Positions 9,101 through 18,018 of a stretch of DNA of 30,745 nucleotides are shown here, piece after piece. The notes below the pieces were generated by a model that was not told where the DNA came from, ran no database searches, and saw only the letters and a list, made by a program, of their open reading frames with translations. Both the position numbers and the translations under genes were made by a program. The DNA comes from SIG440 sp045579055. Lineage in GTDB: Bacteria; Bacillota; Clostridia; Monoglobales; Monoglobaceae. The DNA is taken from assembly GCA_045579055.1 (NCBI GenBank), contig JAZNLK010000050.1, forward strand, positions 1 through 30,745, read 5' to 3'. Each line of letters begins with the position of its first letter. The first letter of the stretch is position 1.

Positions 9101-10481
9101 GAGGCAGTACAACAGCGATGGCAGTATGATTTCACAGTATTTCCAACTTGATGACGGACGTGTGCTGGGTACAGGTTATATCGCAGGTTATACTGCTGAT
9201 GATGGCTACAGCTGGACATTTGAACCGGCACAAAACACATCATTCGGTATGGCTGCACAGATTGTCAAATTGCCGGACGGTAGTTTTGTGAAGCTTGCAG
9301 AAGGCTGGAAGACCACTAGCAGCAAGTCAACAGACGGTGGCAAGACATGGTCATCGGCTGTTCCCTTGTGGGGGGATGACTTTGTTCCCATCAGATTGCC
9401 AGCTTCATCTGTTGGCCGTCTTACCGCAACCATGAGTGGAAGTTTATTTATGGTAACATCACAGGGTGACGAGGATTATGGTTATTCTGATATTTGGTAT
9501 TCGCATGATGGTGGTGAAAGCTGGAACAAGTCGGAAACAGTTCTTACAACACACAATACGGGTATCATTATGAACGAATCAATTGTGGTTGATACTCCCC
9601 GTGAAAACGAGGTTTGGATGTACGGACGTTCCGATTCAGGATTTCTTGATTACTGGATTTCTTATGACAACGGCAAGACATTTGACCCAACACCTCACCA
9701 TTCACAGCTGATTCAGTCTGAAACCTGTTTCAAAATTATTCGTGACTGGGATAATCCAATGACGTATTATGCTGTGTTCCATTATGACACCGAGACTTCA
9801 AATGATAGAGGTCAACAGATGCCCAGAAACAAAACTTCTCTTGCGGTGTCTTATGACGGTATGGAAAACTGGGAATACATCACTGATGTATTTGAAGCAA
9901 ATATGATTCCTAGTCTCCATACATCCGACTCGAATATCTCATTGGTAGACGGACATCTTTATTTCCGTGCATCGGACTACGAAGGTCCTTCCGGTGACTT
10001 GTTCGGCTCTTATGATGTTTCAAAGATAAAGACTTTAAAGCGTCATCCACAGCTTCACGAAAGATATTTCGTTGGATTTGAACCAAACACCGATTATGCA
10101 ATTAACCACTGCGTTATTCCGAAGGAAAGCGGACTTGCGTGGATTTACGGGGATTACTATAATGTAACAGTTCAGGAAGGCAGAGTTGACCTTGTAAACG
10201 CCGAAAGAGTATTCGGTGTTGAAGCAAAAGCAACAACCCGTGGAGCTGAACTCAAGTTGGGTGATGCAACAATTGTGTTCACCGAGGGCTCAAACAGCTA
10301 CACCCTGAATGGCGAAGCAAAAACTGCAGAAGACGTTTGTCTCAAGGATGGTCTTGTTGACCTGAAGACCTGTGCGAAGCTGTTCGGCAAGGAATTCCGT
10401 GAGGCAGAAGGTAGTTATTCTATCCTTTATCAGGCTCCGGCCGTTGACCAGTATCAGGGTCAGATTGACAAGTTTGCTTAA
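6105..10481 (+). CDS. Secreted LamG/Ig/sialidase-superfamily propeller protein with stalk domain
   Basis: Product of 1458 residues with a signal peptide (MKKLIAFICALTLVLSVAMT, cut near VFA). Two LamG-like jelly rolls follow (about 30-180 and 187-382), then two Ig-like domains (383-464, 465-555), a beta domain (556-795) and another LamG-like domain (800-992). Next is a beta-propeller of the sialidase superfamily (about 992-1320) with Asp-box (BNR) motifs STDGGKTW, SHDGGESW, SYDNGKTF and SYDGMENW. A copper-amine-oxidase-N-like stalk domain closes the protein (about 1343-1442). The stretch RNKTSLAVSYDG resembles the conserved late strand of sialidase-like glycoside hydrolases, but I cannot find the canonical N-terminal R-I-P arginine motif. 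Sialidase activity is therefore not established; another exo-hydrolase, a lyase or a non-catalytic binding propeller are all possible. It has no SLH, LPXTG or C-terminal membrane segment. It is co-transcribed with the upstream SLH genes (13 bp gap) and is a paralogue of the next gene. Confidence 0.85.
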   Translation: MKKLIAFICALTLVLSVAMTINVFAIRGGSSDSGWAGWKATGNATIDGTLATIKSVGRISLNYGNQPLKQTVTFNMRVHSYSTSFGFQLEDGVNASGFYIGENCLTSLNTNQQIRVPDMSSWHSYTLEIDQDAATQKVYVDDVYLGTHNLKPTTTRNWCVFWAENIGGHIEVENFKIVSNEVEDTDGQLKLTDEYTEPFFFDFNEGGGYYYENKKSVTRHDTEGLIQLSSGPMYGDHSTLTLHTIERPIRPPANYDFEWRMMLTDIHALGGKPAFTALELSTDNRHTWLYINEHKIWHNGMDEQGVNGMALLYDAQDGKWHEWKAEVRGNYITWYLDGNMLMNYRMTNSSSGRWHMAVFHQHNPELSADTWLDWVRYTPYFDELTIKSPLNHSEVEESKEIILQANAPEGTEYVDYYIGETLVGRGYAPNFEYAIKNAKVGTYEIYAKSGEKESVKSTIYVRKAFDAAVKLSNDSINQGDSITAELATSEISESVRAVKADYYMNGKLVASSNQAPFRVTISDFQVGTSAIYAKVTNVAETVVDTELVYVSVDAVPGKELKIGREYEIDYKYTSGTGKFELTDGYFKYAMTHEGDKIRYETLDGVQEYPLGAGEYKGVVTAGYAEVYHNGQFAFSYLMPTCSDVAKETYSGLENVRVLGSGVKAELWNKAWEGKSSFVADDIPSTYYYSVEFDKTDSSAEEFKFYDGIFENELSFREDGIYANRQLVIQAPKTEIKLADTVEPGYYRLTVGFGIAQLFLNNKYLGSYRCYKYGHKPQLIRNMTNPSASTIVAVKNTDDIFYHSEDFEGNNEFSYDEYFQMKVAHFKDGATPSMKKTLVKNGGNSYLKLDGTGQYILNGIAKNGYFSFRAMAEKEQGKIYFVSRRGRSDTQNKIGYDYEQKRWFVEHLLQNQTTSTLVVNGTLAAPEPGVWHNYEIIHQDREGKLIMDGKEVISFEQPEDVYTIWYGRYGFGAEGGVLSVDDIYYEGENRVTAGLTYNSMRQYNSDGSMISQYFQLDDGRVLGTGYIAGYTADDGYSWTFEPAQNTSFGMAAQIVKLPDGSFVKLAEGWKTTSSKSTDGGKTWSSAVPLWGDDFVPIRLPASSVGRLTATMSGSLFMVTSQGDEDYGYSDIWYSHDGGESWNKSETVLTTHNTGIIMNESIVVDTPRENEVWMYGRSDSGFLDYWISYDNGKTFDPTPHHSQLIQSETCFKIIRDWDNPMTYYAVFHYDTETSNDRGQQMPRNKTSLAVSYDGMENWEYITDVFEANMIPSLHTSDSNISLVDGHLYFRASDYEGPSGDLFGSYDVSKIKTLKRHPQLHERYFVGFEPNTDYAINHCVIPKESGLAWIYGDYYNVTVQEGRVDLVNAERVFGVEAKATTRGAELKLGDATIVFTEGSNSYTLNGEAKTAEDVCLKDGLVDLKTCAKLFGKEFREAEGSYSILYQAPAVDQYQGQIDKFA

Positions 10482-10507
10482 TATGGGTTAACGGATATAA
10501 CAGAATT

Positions 10508-10536
10508 AAAGCTGTTACAATATATCTAACAGCTTT
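10508..10536 (+). other. Perfect intergenic hairpin between the two paralogues
   Basis: AAAGCTGTTA (10508-10517) and TAACAGCTTT (10527-10536) form a perfect 10-bp stem with a 9-base loop, in the 79-bp gap after the stop at 10481. No T-tract follows, so it is a poor intrinsic terminator. It may be an mRNA stabiliser or processing site that tunes expression of the downstream gene. The next gene's binding site (AGGAG, 10549-10553) lies 13 bases further on and stays free. Confidence 0.6.
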
Positions 10537-10560
10537 GAAATCTAAAACAGGAGTGAGATT

Positions 10561-13500
10561 ATGAAAAAGATAATAAGCATTATTCTTTGTTTGGCTCTGC
10601 TTATTCCCATTATTCCTGTGAGAGCATCGGAGATTACTTTGTTTAGTACAGATGAGCTTGAGATGGCACAGGTGTATTATCTCAACGAGAATTTTGATAC
10701 TGCAACAGACGATACTCTTTTGTTTAGAAATGCAGAATTGATTTCAGATGGCAAAAACGGTAACTATATAAAGTCAACGGTATACAGAGCGTATACAAAC
10801 ATAATTTATCCCACAGACGGGGAGTATACCATTGAATTTGATACTGTATTCGGCAAACCAGATGGTGGCTATAATCCGGTGACAAATGCATTTATTTTTG
10901 ATAAGGGACTTAATGAATATGCCGAAACCAGCACAGATGTAAATATAATGCTGACTGATGATTATGCCGATAAGGGGATTGATCTTTCGAAGTGGTATAC
11001 AATCAGAATTACGGTTGATAAAGACAAGGGGTTCAGATATAATCCAAGTTACGGTCATATTTACGGAGATGCAATAGTGCTTGAATGGAAGGAACGAGGT
11101 GCATCGGAATGGAAAACAGCCATTAATAGGCACAATTCCTATGACTACACTGGAACAGACCTGTGCTACAGCGTTTCAAGCAACTATTGGCAGTACATAG
11201 GTGCTGATATGGAAACAGAGGGTATTGGATTCACGGCAAATATACTTCTTGATAACGTGAAGGTTTATGCTCCCGGTGTGGTCTTCCAAAGAGGATATTT
11301 TACCACCGGTGGGTTGGAAACAACCACAATCCCTGACGGTTCAGCGGTTGTAGGTGTTGCGGAGCTTCAGAACACCGCAATGGAAGAAAAGACTGTTATG
11401 GGTATTATAAGAGTTTACAACAGCCGTGACGAGATTGTACGTTCATCTACACCGGCGAACTGGACGGTTGCAGCAGACAGCACTCAAACCTTTACCACCG
11501 AAAGCGTTGCTTATGACGATTTGATTGATGTTTCGCATATTGACCTGATTGTGACCCAATCGGGGGATTCAAGTGAGTTCCTTGTGGGTAAAAAGGTGAT
11601 TTATTCCCAGCCGGTTGTCGTGGATGATTCCACCGACGGCTATGTTGAATGGGGCGGCTACAAGTGGGATGCAGTGTGTATTCCTGAAGGTCTTCCTGCG
11701 GACAGTATTTATAGCGTGGAGGCTTGTAATCACGGTTGGATTTATGTTGATGACAACAACTATATGAACTTTCGTCTGGTTCCCAACGGGGATACAAACG
11801 GACAGCATCATCGAATTGACGTTAACCGCAGCATTGTTGAACTCGCTGATAACTTTGATTTTGAGTTTGAGATGAAGGTATTTTCTTACGGTGAGGCTCT
11901 GGGTTATCAGCACTATAATGCAGATTACGAGATTTATATTGTGTTTACACAGGATGGTATAATTTACCGGTCGGCAGAGGGATCCTTCACGAAAAACATT
12001 GCAATTGGTTATGATTGGAATACGTTTCGTAGTGAAAAGCGGGGAGAAAACTATAAGCTATATATGAATGGCGAGCTTTTGCTCTCCTATAAACTTCCGC
12101 GTTATGATAACTCAAGTATGACAGGAGCAATCAGATTTTACGGAACGCCTTACAAAAAGGCGGCTCCAAGCTTTCAGCTCCGCACAATGAAGCTGGAAAA
12201 CTATGAAGACACAATGGATATGATTCCCGGCTACGATCAGGTTTATGCCAAGGGCGAGAGAATTGAGTTTAAGGCAAATATGGTTGATTCTCCCCAAAGA
12301 GTTGATTATTACTTGGGTAAGGTGAAAATCGGCAGTGCAACAGCAGATACAGGATATTCTTTCTTCCTCAATAATGCTGCTGTGGGAGCGTATACCGTTC
12401 AGGCAAAGGCGATTTATGCCGATGGAAGCGAAAAGCACACCTTTGCAAGAACATTTACGGTTGAAAATCTGGAAGCTATTGAAATAAGCTGTCCCGAAAT
12501 CGTAAACTATGGTGAAAGTGCGGAATTTACGGTGGACAACAGCAGGGGACTTAACATTGACCGCGTGAATTATTATGTGAATGGTGCTCTTGCAGGGTCT
12601 TCGGCTGAGGGCGAGCTTTCGTATACTGCCACCGACCTGAGAGTGGGAACAAGTTCCATTTACGGAATGATTTATTTCGCTGACGGCTCATATATTACAA
12701 CCGAAACAGCCTTTGTGAATGTGAAGGCATCGGGAGATGCAGGAACTCTTGAAATCGGTCAAGAATATGACCTTTCATATAGCTTCGGCGGTGGGAACGG
12801 CGAAATTTCCTTGAAGGACGGACATTTCGAGCTGAATATGTCACATTCTGCAAGCGGTGTAATATATCAGACCCGTGATGGTGTTGAAACATATTCCGCA
12901 CCCAGCGGGGTATACCGTGCAATTGTTACATCAGGTGTTGCAGATGTTTACCGTGACGGACAGCTGGCGTTTTCGTACTTTATGCCCAGATGCACAGATG
13001 CGGCAAGCCTTACATACAGCGGAATTTCCAATGTAAAATTGGGCGGTAGCGGCGTGAAGGCGGAGGTTTTCAGGCGTGAATCAAGCGGCGAGAGAGATTT
13101 CACCGAGGATAATCTGAATATGGATTTGTATTATTCGCTTGAGTTTGACAAAACAGATTCTTCAAGCGAAACAATCCTTCTTTATGACGGCGAATATGAG
13201 GTTTCCTTGAAATTCAACGGCGGAATTTCTGTTCTTGAACAGCCCCGTTCCGAATGGGAGACAGGCTTCAAGACAATCTGCGACACAGTTGAATCGGGAT
13301 ATTACAGAGTAACGGTTTACCGTGGTCTTGGTCAGGTTTTCCTGAACAACAAGTTCCTTGGCTCCTTCCGTGCTCCAAAAACCTCGCACAAAGCAACCCT
13401 GAGACGAACAATGTCTGTTGCAGGTGCGTCAACATTTACGTCAATAAAGAACACAGACGATGTTTTCTATTTTGAAGACGATTTTAAGGAAGATAACGAT

Positions 13501-16500
13501 TTACCATGGGATGAATACTGGTATAAGTTCTACGGCGATACCGTGGGAACAGTATCCGACGGAAAGCTTACCCTTTCGGGAAACGGTGTTTATCTTCTTG
13601 ACGCAACGGCAGAAAATCCAACGCTCACGTGGAATATGACACCAACTCTTACCGAAACCGGAAGCGGAAACGGAAACGGAAGCGGCGGCGGATGTGAAGG
13701 CAACGGCAGCGGAGCGACTACAACTGTCACAAAAACGGGACAGTTTGAAATTCTTGTGAGATTTCGAAATAACTACAAGAATATGAAGATTTCATATAAC
13801 CATGCTAATGGTTTGTGGAGCTTTATAGACACAAACGGCAGCACGGTTACAACTATGGCAACCGCAACAAAGAGTCTGACCAAGGATACGGAATATGCCT
13901 TTGTTCTTGATATCAAAAAGGACTTGCTTACCCTTACCTGTGACGGCGAAGCAATCTTTTCGGGGGTTGCCTGCAGCTATCCGGGAAACGGTAAGTATGG
14001 CTTTGCTGTTGGTGACGGAGATCTGAAGATTGATAATGTAACTTATGTTGGAAACGGAAAGACAAATACCGGCGTGAACTACACCTTCTGGCCAACAGAC
14101 AAGCTTAGCGGAACGGTTGAGTTTGTTGATTTGGGTTATGAACAGGAAAATATGGCTGGAATTTATCTTCTTAGTCAGATGTTCAAGACCACCGATGACG
14201 GTGCGACATGGACAGGTCCCGAAACCTACAGCTATGGAACAAACACAATTATTCTCCAATCGGGTCGCAGACTGGGAGTTTCGGAGTGGGGTTATCAGAG
14301 CCATGCAAGCCTTGTTGAGCCTGACGGAACTGTGGTTGCAAGCAATGTTGTCATTCAGGCAAAGGATGACTTTGTTGCAGACCGTCACGGAATGCAGGGC
14401 AGACTCACCCAGGGTAGAAAGGTTTGGGGAAATGCAACCCAGCCCAGAGTTTATTACGTGACTTCCGAAGGTTCGGAAACAAACGGAACAACCAGAGTAT
14501 ATTTTTCTGACGACGAAGGTCTTTCCTGGACAGAAACCAGAACTAATATGACCTATTCAGCATTGGGCGATTTTTATGCAGGCGAAGCAGATATTGTTGA
14601 GCTCCCTGACGGAACAGTTCGTGTTTGGCTCAGATGCGACAGAGGCTTCCTTTATTATCTCGACTCCTGTGATGGCGGCGAGAACTTTGAACTGAAGCCT
14701 GTGGCATCACAGCTTATGACACCTTCAACGGCGTTCTCAATTGAGCGTGATTCCGAAAACCCCAACACATATTACATAATCTGGACAAATGACACAACAA
14801 CTGCGGCACTCCAGTATATTCAACAGCCCAGAAATCGTCAAAGCATTGCTGTGAGCTATGACGGTTGCAAAACATGGGAATACATTATGGAAATGGATGA
14901 CCGAGGAATTTATCCAACAACTGATTTCTGTAACGCAAGTATGCGTGTTATCGATGGTAAAGTTTATGCAAATCACGGCTATCTTAATGGTGGATATAAG
15001 ATGGATGATGAAGTCACAGTGAACCAGATAACGTATACCCTTGACCCGGCATCTTTCAAATCGGTCAAGAGATTTACCAATGCTCACTACATTCGTCCCG
15101 ACTTTTCAACGATTTATGATGATATGCCTTCCCAGGCAGTTCTTCCCAAATCCACGGGAACAGCAATGCTTTACGGTTCAATGATTCCAACGCTTGCAAG
15201 TGACGGAATGGTTGAAGCAGCGGTTGTTGCAAAGGCGGTAGGCGCAAATCTCACAGCGGATGGAAACGGCATAAAGCTGACGCTGGGTGACGGTGTTGTT
15301 ACATTTACAAACGGGTCAGCCTCTTATGAGATAAACGGCGAGACCTTCACAGCATCGACTGTTTGCCTCTCGGAAGACGGAGAATATCTGAATGTTCAGG
15401 TTTGTGCGGATATATTCGGCAAGATTTATTCGGAAACAACATCGGTATATATGCTGATGTCAGCGGCACTCTCAGAGACCTATAAGGAAGAGCTTGAAAG
15501 CTTTGTTGCAGGTGTCCCTGAAGCCCTGAAGATTTGCATTGAGGAATTCAAGACAATCGGAAGTACTTCTGATTTGAAGGGGTTTTTTGAAAAATATAAG
15601 GTTCTTCTGAATCTTTATGCGGGATTCACCGACAAGTCATATGAGAATATGTATAATGCGTATGGTCAGCTTGACCGTGAGGCAATCACCGATTACGAAG
15701 CAATGACAGCAGCAATTGATGCTTTAACATATGTTGAAAAGGGCAGAGTTGACGAGTTCCTTGTGGCACTCAATGCAGCATCAAGTGACGGCGATTGGGA
15801 GGCAATTGAAAATTACCTCAACGAAACATACAGCGATGTTTTCACATTGACAGTTGATATCACCGAGGTCAACGCCCCATCGGTTATCTATAAGAGAATG
15901 ACAGGAATTACCTATAATAGTGTTGAAGATGTTGAATCGGTATTCAATGCAGCATACACAGCACAGCTTTATGCCGAAAGCGGACAGAGTAATTCTGTTT
16001 CGGTTTCAACGGTGAGCCGTGAATTTGAAGGCTGGAGCACTCTCCGAAGCAATGACTTGGGCGGCGTTACAGTGCTTTCAAGAAACGGTGACAATGTAGC
16101 AAGAGTTTCGGCATTTGAAGGGCTTTTCCGACAGGGAAAAACAGCTGTTGAAGCATCCCTTGAGAACGGTTTTGCGTATCACCTTCCCGGCGATACAGAT
16201 GATAGCATAACTCAGAGCGGAGTTTTGGTTGATGATGAGGCACATTCTGTCACATACTCGGGCGGTGTGGCAAGGTATTCAATAACCGACACCGAAACGG
16301 CAAAATCAAGCGTTGCAATAACAACCTTCAATATGACAAAGCCCACTGGCACGGTTACAGCTACATTCTGCAGCGGTATGGCAAAAGAGTCAATCACCTT
16401 TGACGCTGACGGAACAAGCCTAGGTGAGCTTCCACAAGTGCTTAAAGGTGCAGAAGAAGTAACATACCGCATCGAAATGGCGAATACGGGAATGACAGTT

Positions 16501-18018
16501 CTTGCGAAGCGGGCAGATGCTTCCGATACAGAGTACTACACATTGGGTCAAAAGACAATGACAATAATCACAAAGACCAAGTGGTCGGTGATGTTTGAAA
16601 CCAATGACGCCGTGACGGTGATTTCTAATATCACGGCGTATAATGCGGTGTCAAGCATTAAATATGATGTCAGTGGATTTGAACTTGCAGACGAATTCTA
16701 TTATTCTGCAACAGGAGCAGAGGGTCACACAATGAAAGACCTGATTGCATCAGGCGTGACCGAAGATGCAACTGTGACAGAAGACGGAGTTCTCAAAATG
16801 ATTGAAGCTGCAGGGGCTAATCCGCCTAGAGCAACAATTGTATACGGAAAAAATCATTTCAGCAATATGTTTGAACGTGCGGAGATTGATATGACCGTCA
16901 GTGTTGATGAGGGCGGAAGAATATTCCTTTACTTCCTTGACGGTTCAGGCTTCAGATACTACAACGGCAATTTCTGCCCGGATAGCTTTGGGGCATATAC
17001 GGGAATGAGCTGGAAAACAGACAAGTTCTATAATATAAAGCTCATTACTTATCCTGCGGGCTTTGACGAAAACGGTCAGACGAGAACAGCTGCCTGTATG
17101 TATGTGAAAGCAGAGGAAGATGCAGAGTGGATTTGTGCGGCTTATGATGTTGTTCTGGAACAGGGTGAGAAAATTGACAATGCTCTTCAGTTTGCAATTC
17201 TGAACTGCTGTGAGGACGAGACAATATACATAAAAGAGTTTGGAATCAAAACATACAAAAAGACGGCAGGAAATTACGAATATCTAATTAACGGTGTGAC
17301 AATGCCCAATATTGATTATGTGTATTCCTTTGATTACAGACGTACAGATGCAGAATCTGCAACAATGATTTCAATAGGCGGTGAGGACTACTGTCAGAGC
17401 TTTACCATAGAACCGTACCGTATCACCTCTCTAGTTACGGATAATGTTACTGCTGATATTGATGTTGAGGAAGATAAGTGGTACAGAATTTACGGTTGTG
17501 TCAGGATGACAGGGGAATCAACACAGGCATTCGACAAAACCAAGATTGTGAAGAACACAATAACTATGTATATGGAAGATGAGGATGGCAATGTCATAAC
17601 TCTGTTCAGGGATTTGCCAATGCTTAAAAAGAGTGGAAATAACGGTCTCAGATTCAGGATGAACAATGCTGACAAGGCAGGCTTTGAGCTGAAAAATGTC
17701 AGAGTGTATAACGGCAAGGCCCTTGATGCGGTTTCAATTACCGCTGATGGCGAGACAGCCGAGATTGTTGTGGATTTTCTCAATGACGGCTCGGCCTTTG
17801 CCGACACAGTGATTCTTTATGGTGGTGCATACGATGAGTTCAGATTCCTTGGGTCAAAAATGGACGATGCGACTTTGAATATTGACGCATATAGCTATGA
17901 AAGACTCACATTGAACGATATTTCGTATACGGCAATTGACGGTGTTGAACCGTGGTTTAAAGCCTTTGTGTGGAGCAATGCAATGCTCCCCATAACACCG
18001 CCTGCATATTTAAAATAA
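10561..18018 (+). CDS. Giant secreted LamG/Ig/sialidase-superfamily propeller protein
   Basis: Product of 2485 residues; start ATG 10561 with AGGAG seven bases upstream and signal peptide MKKIISIILCLALLIPIIPV. Order: LamG-like domain (about 35-240, homologous to the N-terminus of the 505-residue protein at 18162), FN3-like domain (about 245-350), LamG-like (365-555), two Ig-like domains (560-725), a beta domain (735-980) and a LamG-like domain with a Gly/Asn/Ser-rich insert (about 1030-1055). Then come a sialidase-superfamily propeller (about 1174-1505; Asp boxes TTDDGATW, SDDEGLSW, SYDGCKTW), a copper-amine-oxidase-N-like stalk (1544-1634), helical repeats (1637-1810), further LamG-like domains and a C-terminal module ending FKAFVW. 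Residues ~560-1634 parallel nearly the whole second half of the preceding protein, so the two are tandem paralogues. The motif ELPDGTVRVWLRCDRG is typical of sialidase-like hydrolases. The substrate is unknown and catalysis is unproven. No covalent or SLH wall anchor is visible. Confidence 0.85.
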   Translation: MKKIISIILCLALLIPIIPVRASEITLFSTDELEMAQVYYLNENFDTATDDTLLFRNAELISDGKNGNYIKSTVYRAYTNIIYPTDGEYTIEFDTVFGKPDGGYNPVTNAFIFDKGLNEYAETSTDVNIMLTDDYADKGIDLSKWYTIRITVDKDKGFRYNPSYGHIYGDAIVLEWKERGASEWKTAINRHNSYDYTGTDLCYSVSSNYWQYIGADMETEGIGFTANILLDNVKVYAPGVVFQRGYFTTGGLETTTIPDGSAVVGVAELQNTAMEEKTVMGIIRVYNSRDEIVRSSTPANWTVAADSTQTFTTESVAYDDLIDVSHIDLIVTQSGDSSEFLVGKKVIYSQPVVVDDSTDGYVEWGGYKWDAVCIPEGLPADSIYSVEACNHGWIYVDDNNYMNFRLVPNGDTNGQHHRIDVNRSIVELADNFDFEFEMKVFSYGEALGYQHYNADYEIYIVFTQDGIIYRSAEGSFTKNIAIGYDWNTFRSEKRGENYKLYMNGELLLSYKLPRYDNSSMTGAIRFYGTPYKKAAPSFQLRTMKLENYEDTMDMIPGYDQVYAKGERIEFKANMVDSPQRVDYYLGKVKIGSATADTGYSFFLNNAAVGAYTVQAKAIYADGSEKHTFARTFTVENLEAIEISCPEIVNYGESAEFTVDNSRGLNIDRVNYYVNGALAGSSAEGELSYTATDLRVGTSSIYGMIYFADGSYITTETAFVNVKASGDAGTLEIGQEYDLSYSFGGGNGEISLKDGHFELNMSHSASGVIYQTRDGVETYSAPSGVYRAIVTSGVADVYRDGQLAFSYFMPRCTDAASLTYSGISNVKLGGSGVKAEVFRRESSGERDFTEDNLNMDLYYSLEFDKTDSSSETILLYDGEYEVSLKFNGGISVLEQPRSEWETGFKTICDTVESGYYRVTVYRGLGQVFLNNKFLGSFRAPKTSHKATLRRTMSVAGASTFTSIKNTDDVFYFEDDFKEDNDLPWDEYWYKFYGDTVGTVSDGKLTLSGNGVYLLDATAENPTLTWNMTPTLTETGSGNGNGSGGGCEGNGSGATTTVTKTGQFEILVRFRNNYKNMKISYNHANGLWSFIDTNGSTVTTMATATKSLTKDTEYAFVLDIKKDLLTLTCDGEAIFSGVACSYPGNGKYGFAVGDGDLKIDNVTYVGNGKTNTGVNYTFWPTDKLSGTVEFVDLGYEQENMAGIYLLSQMFKTTDDGATWTGPETYSYGTNTIILQSGRRLGVSEWGYQSHASLVEPDGTVVASNVVIQAKDDFVADRHGMQGRLTQGRKVWGNATQPRVYYVTSEGSETNGTTRVYFSDDEGLSWTETRTNMTYSALGDFYAGEADIVELPDGTVRVWLRCDRGFLYYLDSCDGGENFELKPVASQLMTPSTAFSIERDSENPNTYYIIWTNDTTTAALQYIQQPRNRQSIAVSYDGCKTWEYIMEMDDRGIYPTTDFCNASMRVIDGKVYANHGYLNGGYKMDDEVTVNQITYTLDPASFKSVKRFTNAHYIRPDFSTIYDDMPSQAVLPKSTGTAMLYGSMIPTLASDGMVEAAVVAKAVGANLTADGNGIKLTLGDGVVTFTNGSASYEINGETFTASTVCLSEDGEYLNVQVCADIFGKIYSETTSVYMLMSAALSETYKEELESFVAGVPEALKICIEEFKTIGSTSDLKGFFEKYKVLLNLYAGFTDKSYENMYNAYGQLDREAITDYEAMTAAIDALTYVEKGRVDEFLVALNAASSDGDWEAIENYLNETYSDVFTLTVDITEVNAPSVIYKRMTGITYNSVEDVESVFNAAYTAQLYAESGQSNSVSVSTVSREFEGWSTLRSNDLGGVTVLSRNGDNVARVSAFEGLFRQGKTAVEASLENGFAYHLPGDTDDSITQSGVLVDDEAHSVTYSGGVARYSITDTETAKSSVAITTFNMTKPTGTVTATFCSGMAKESITFDADGTSLGELPQVLKGAEEVTYRIEMANTGMTVLAKRADASDTEYYTLGQKTMTIITKTKWSVMFETNDAVTVISNITAYNAVSSIKYDVSGFELADEFYYSATGAEGHTMKDLIASGVTEDATVTEDGVLKMIEAAGANPPRATIVYGKNHFSNMFERAEIDMTVSVDEGGRIFLYFLDGSGFRYYNGNFCPDSFGAYTGMSWKTDKFYNIKLITYPAGFDENGQTRTAACMYVKAEEDAEWICAAYDVVLEQGEKIDNALQFAILNCCEDETIYIKEFGIKTYKKTAGNYEYLINGVTMPNIDYVYSFDYRRTDAESATMISIGGEDYCQSFTIEPYRITSLVTDNVTADIDVEEDKWYRIYGCVRMTGESTQAFDKTKIVKNTITMYMEDEDGNVITLFRDLPMLKKSGNNGLRFRMNNADKAGFELKNVRVYNGKALDAVSITADGETAEIVVDFLNDGSAFADTVILYGGAYDEFRFLGSKMDDATLNIDAYSYERLTLNDISYTAIDGVEPWFKAFVWSNAMLPITPPAYLK
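13658..13720 (+). repeat. Low-complexity Gly/Asn/Ser-coding insert
   Basis: About 60 bases of near-repeated GGAAGC/GGAAAC/GGCGGC units encode a GSGNGNGSGGG-type stretch with one cysteine, in frame inside a LamG-like domain of the giant propeller protein. The preceding paralogue has no such stretch at the equivalent place. Replication slippage is the likely origin; it would act as a flexible loop. Confidence 0.7.

Noticed and set aside
13792..14388. 198-codon open frame on the - strand
   Set aside because: It lies wholly within the propeller gene on the + strand, has no ribosome binding site or recognisable motif, and its composition is that of the antisense of a beta-rich coding sequence.
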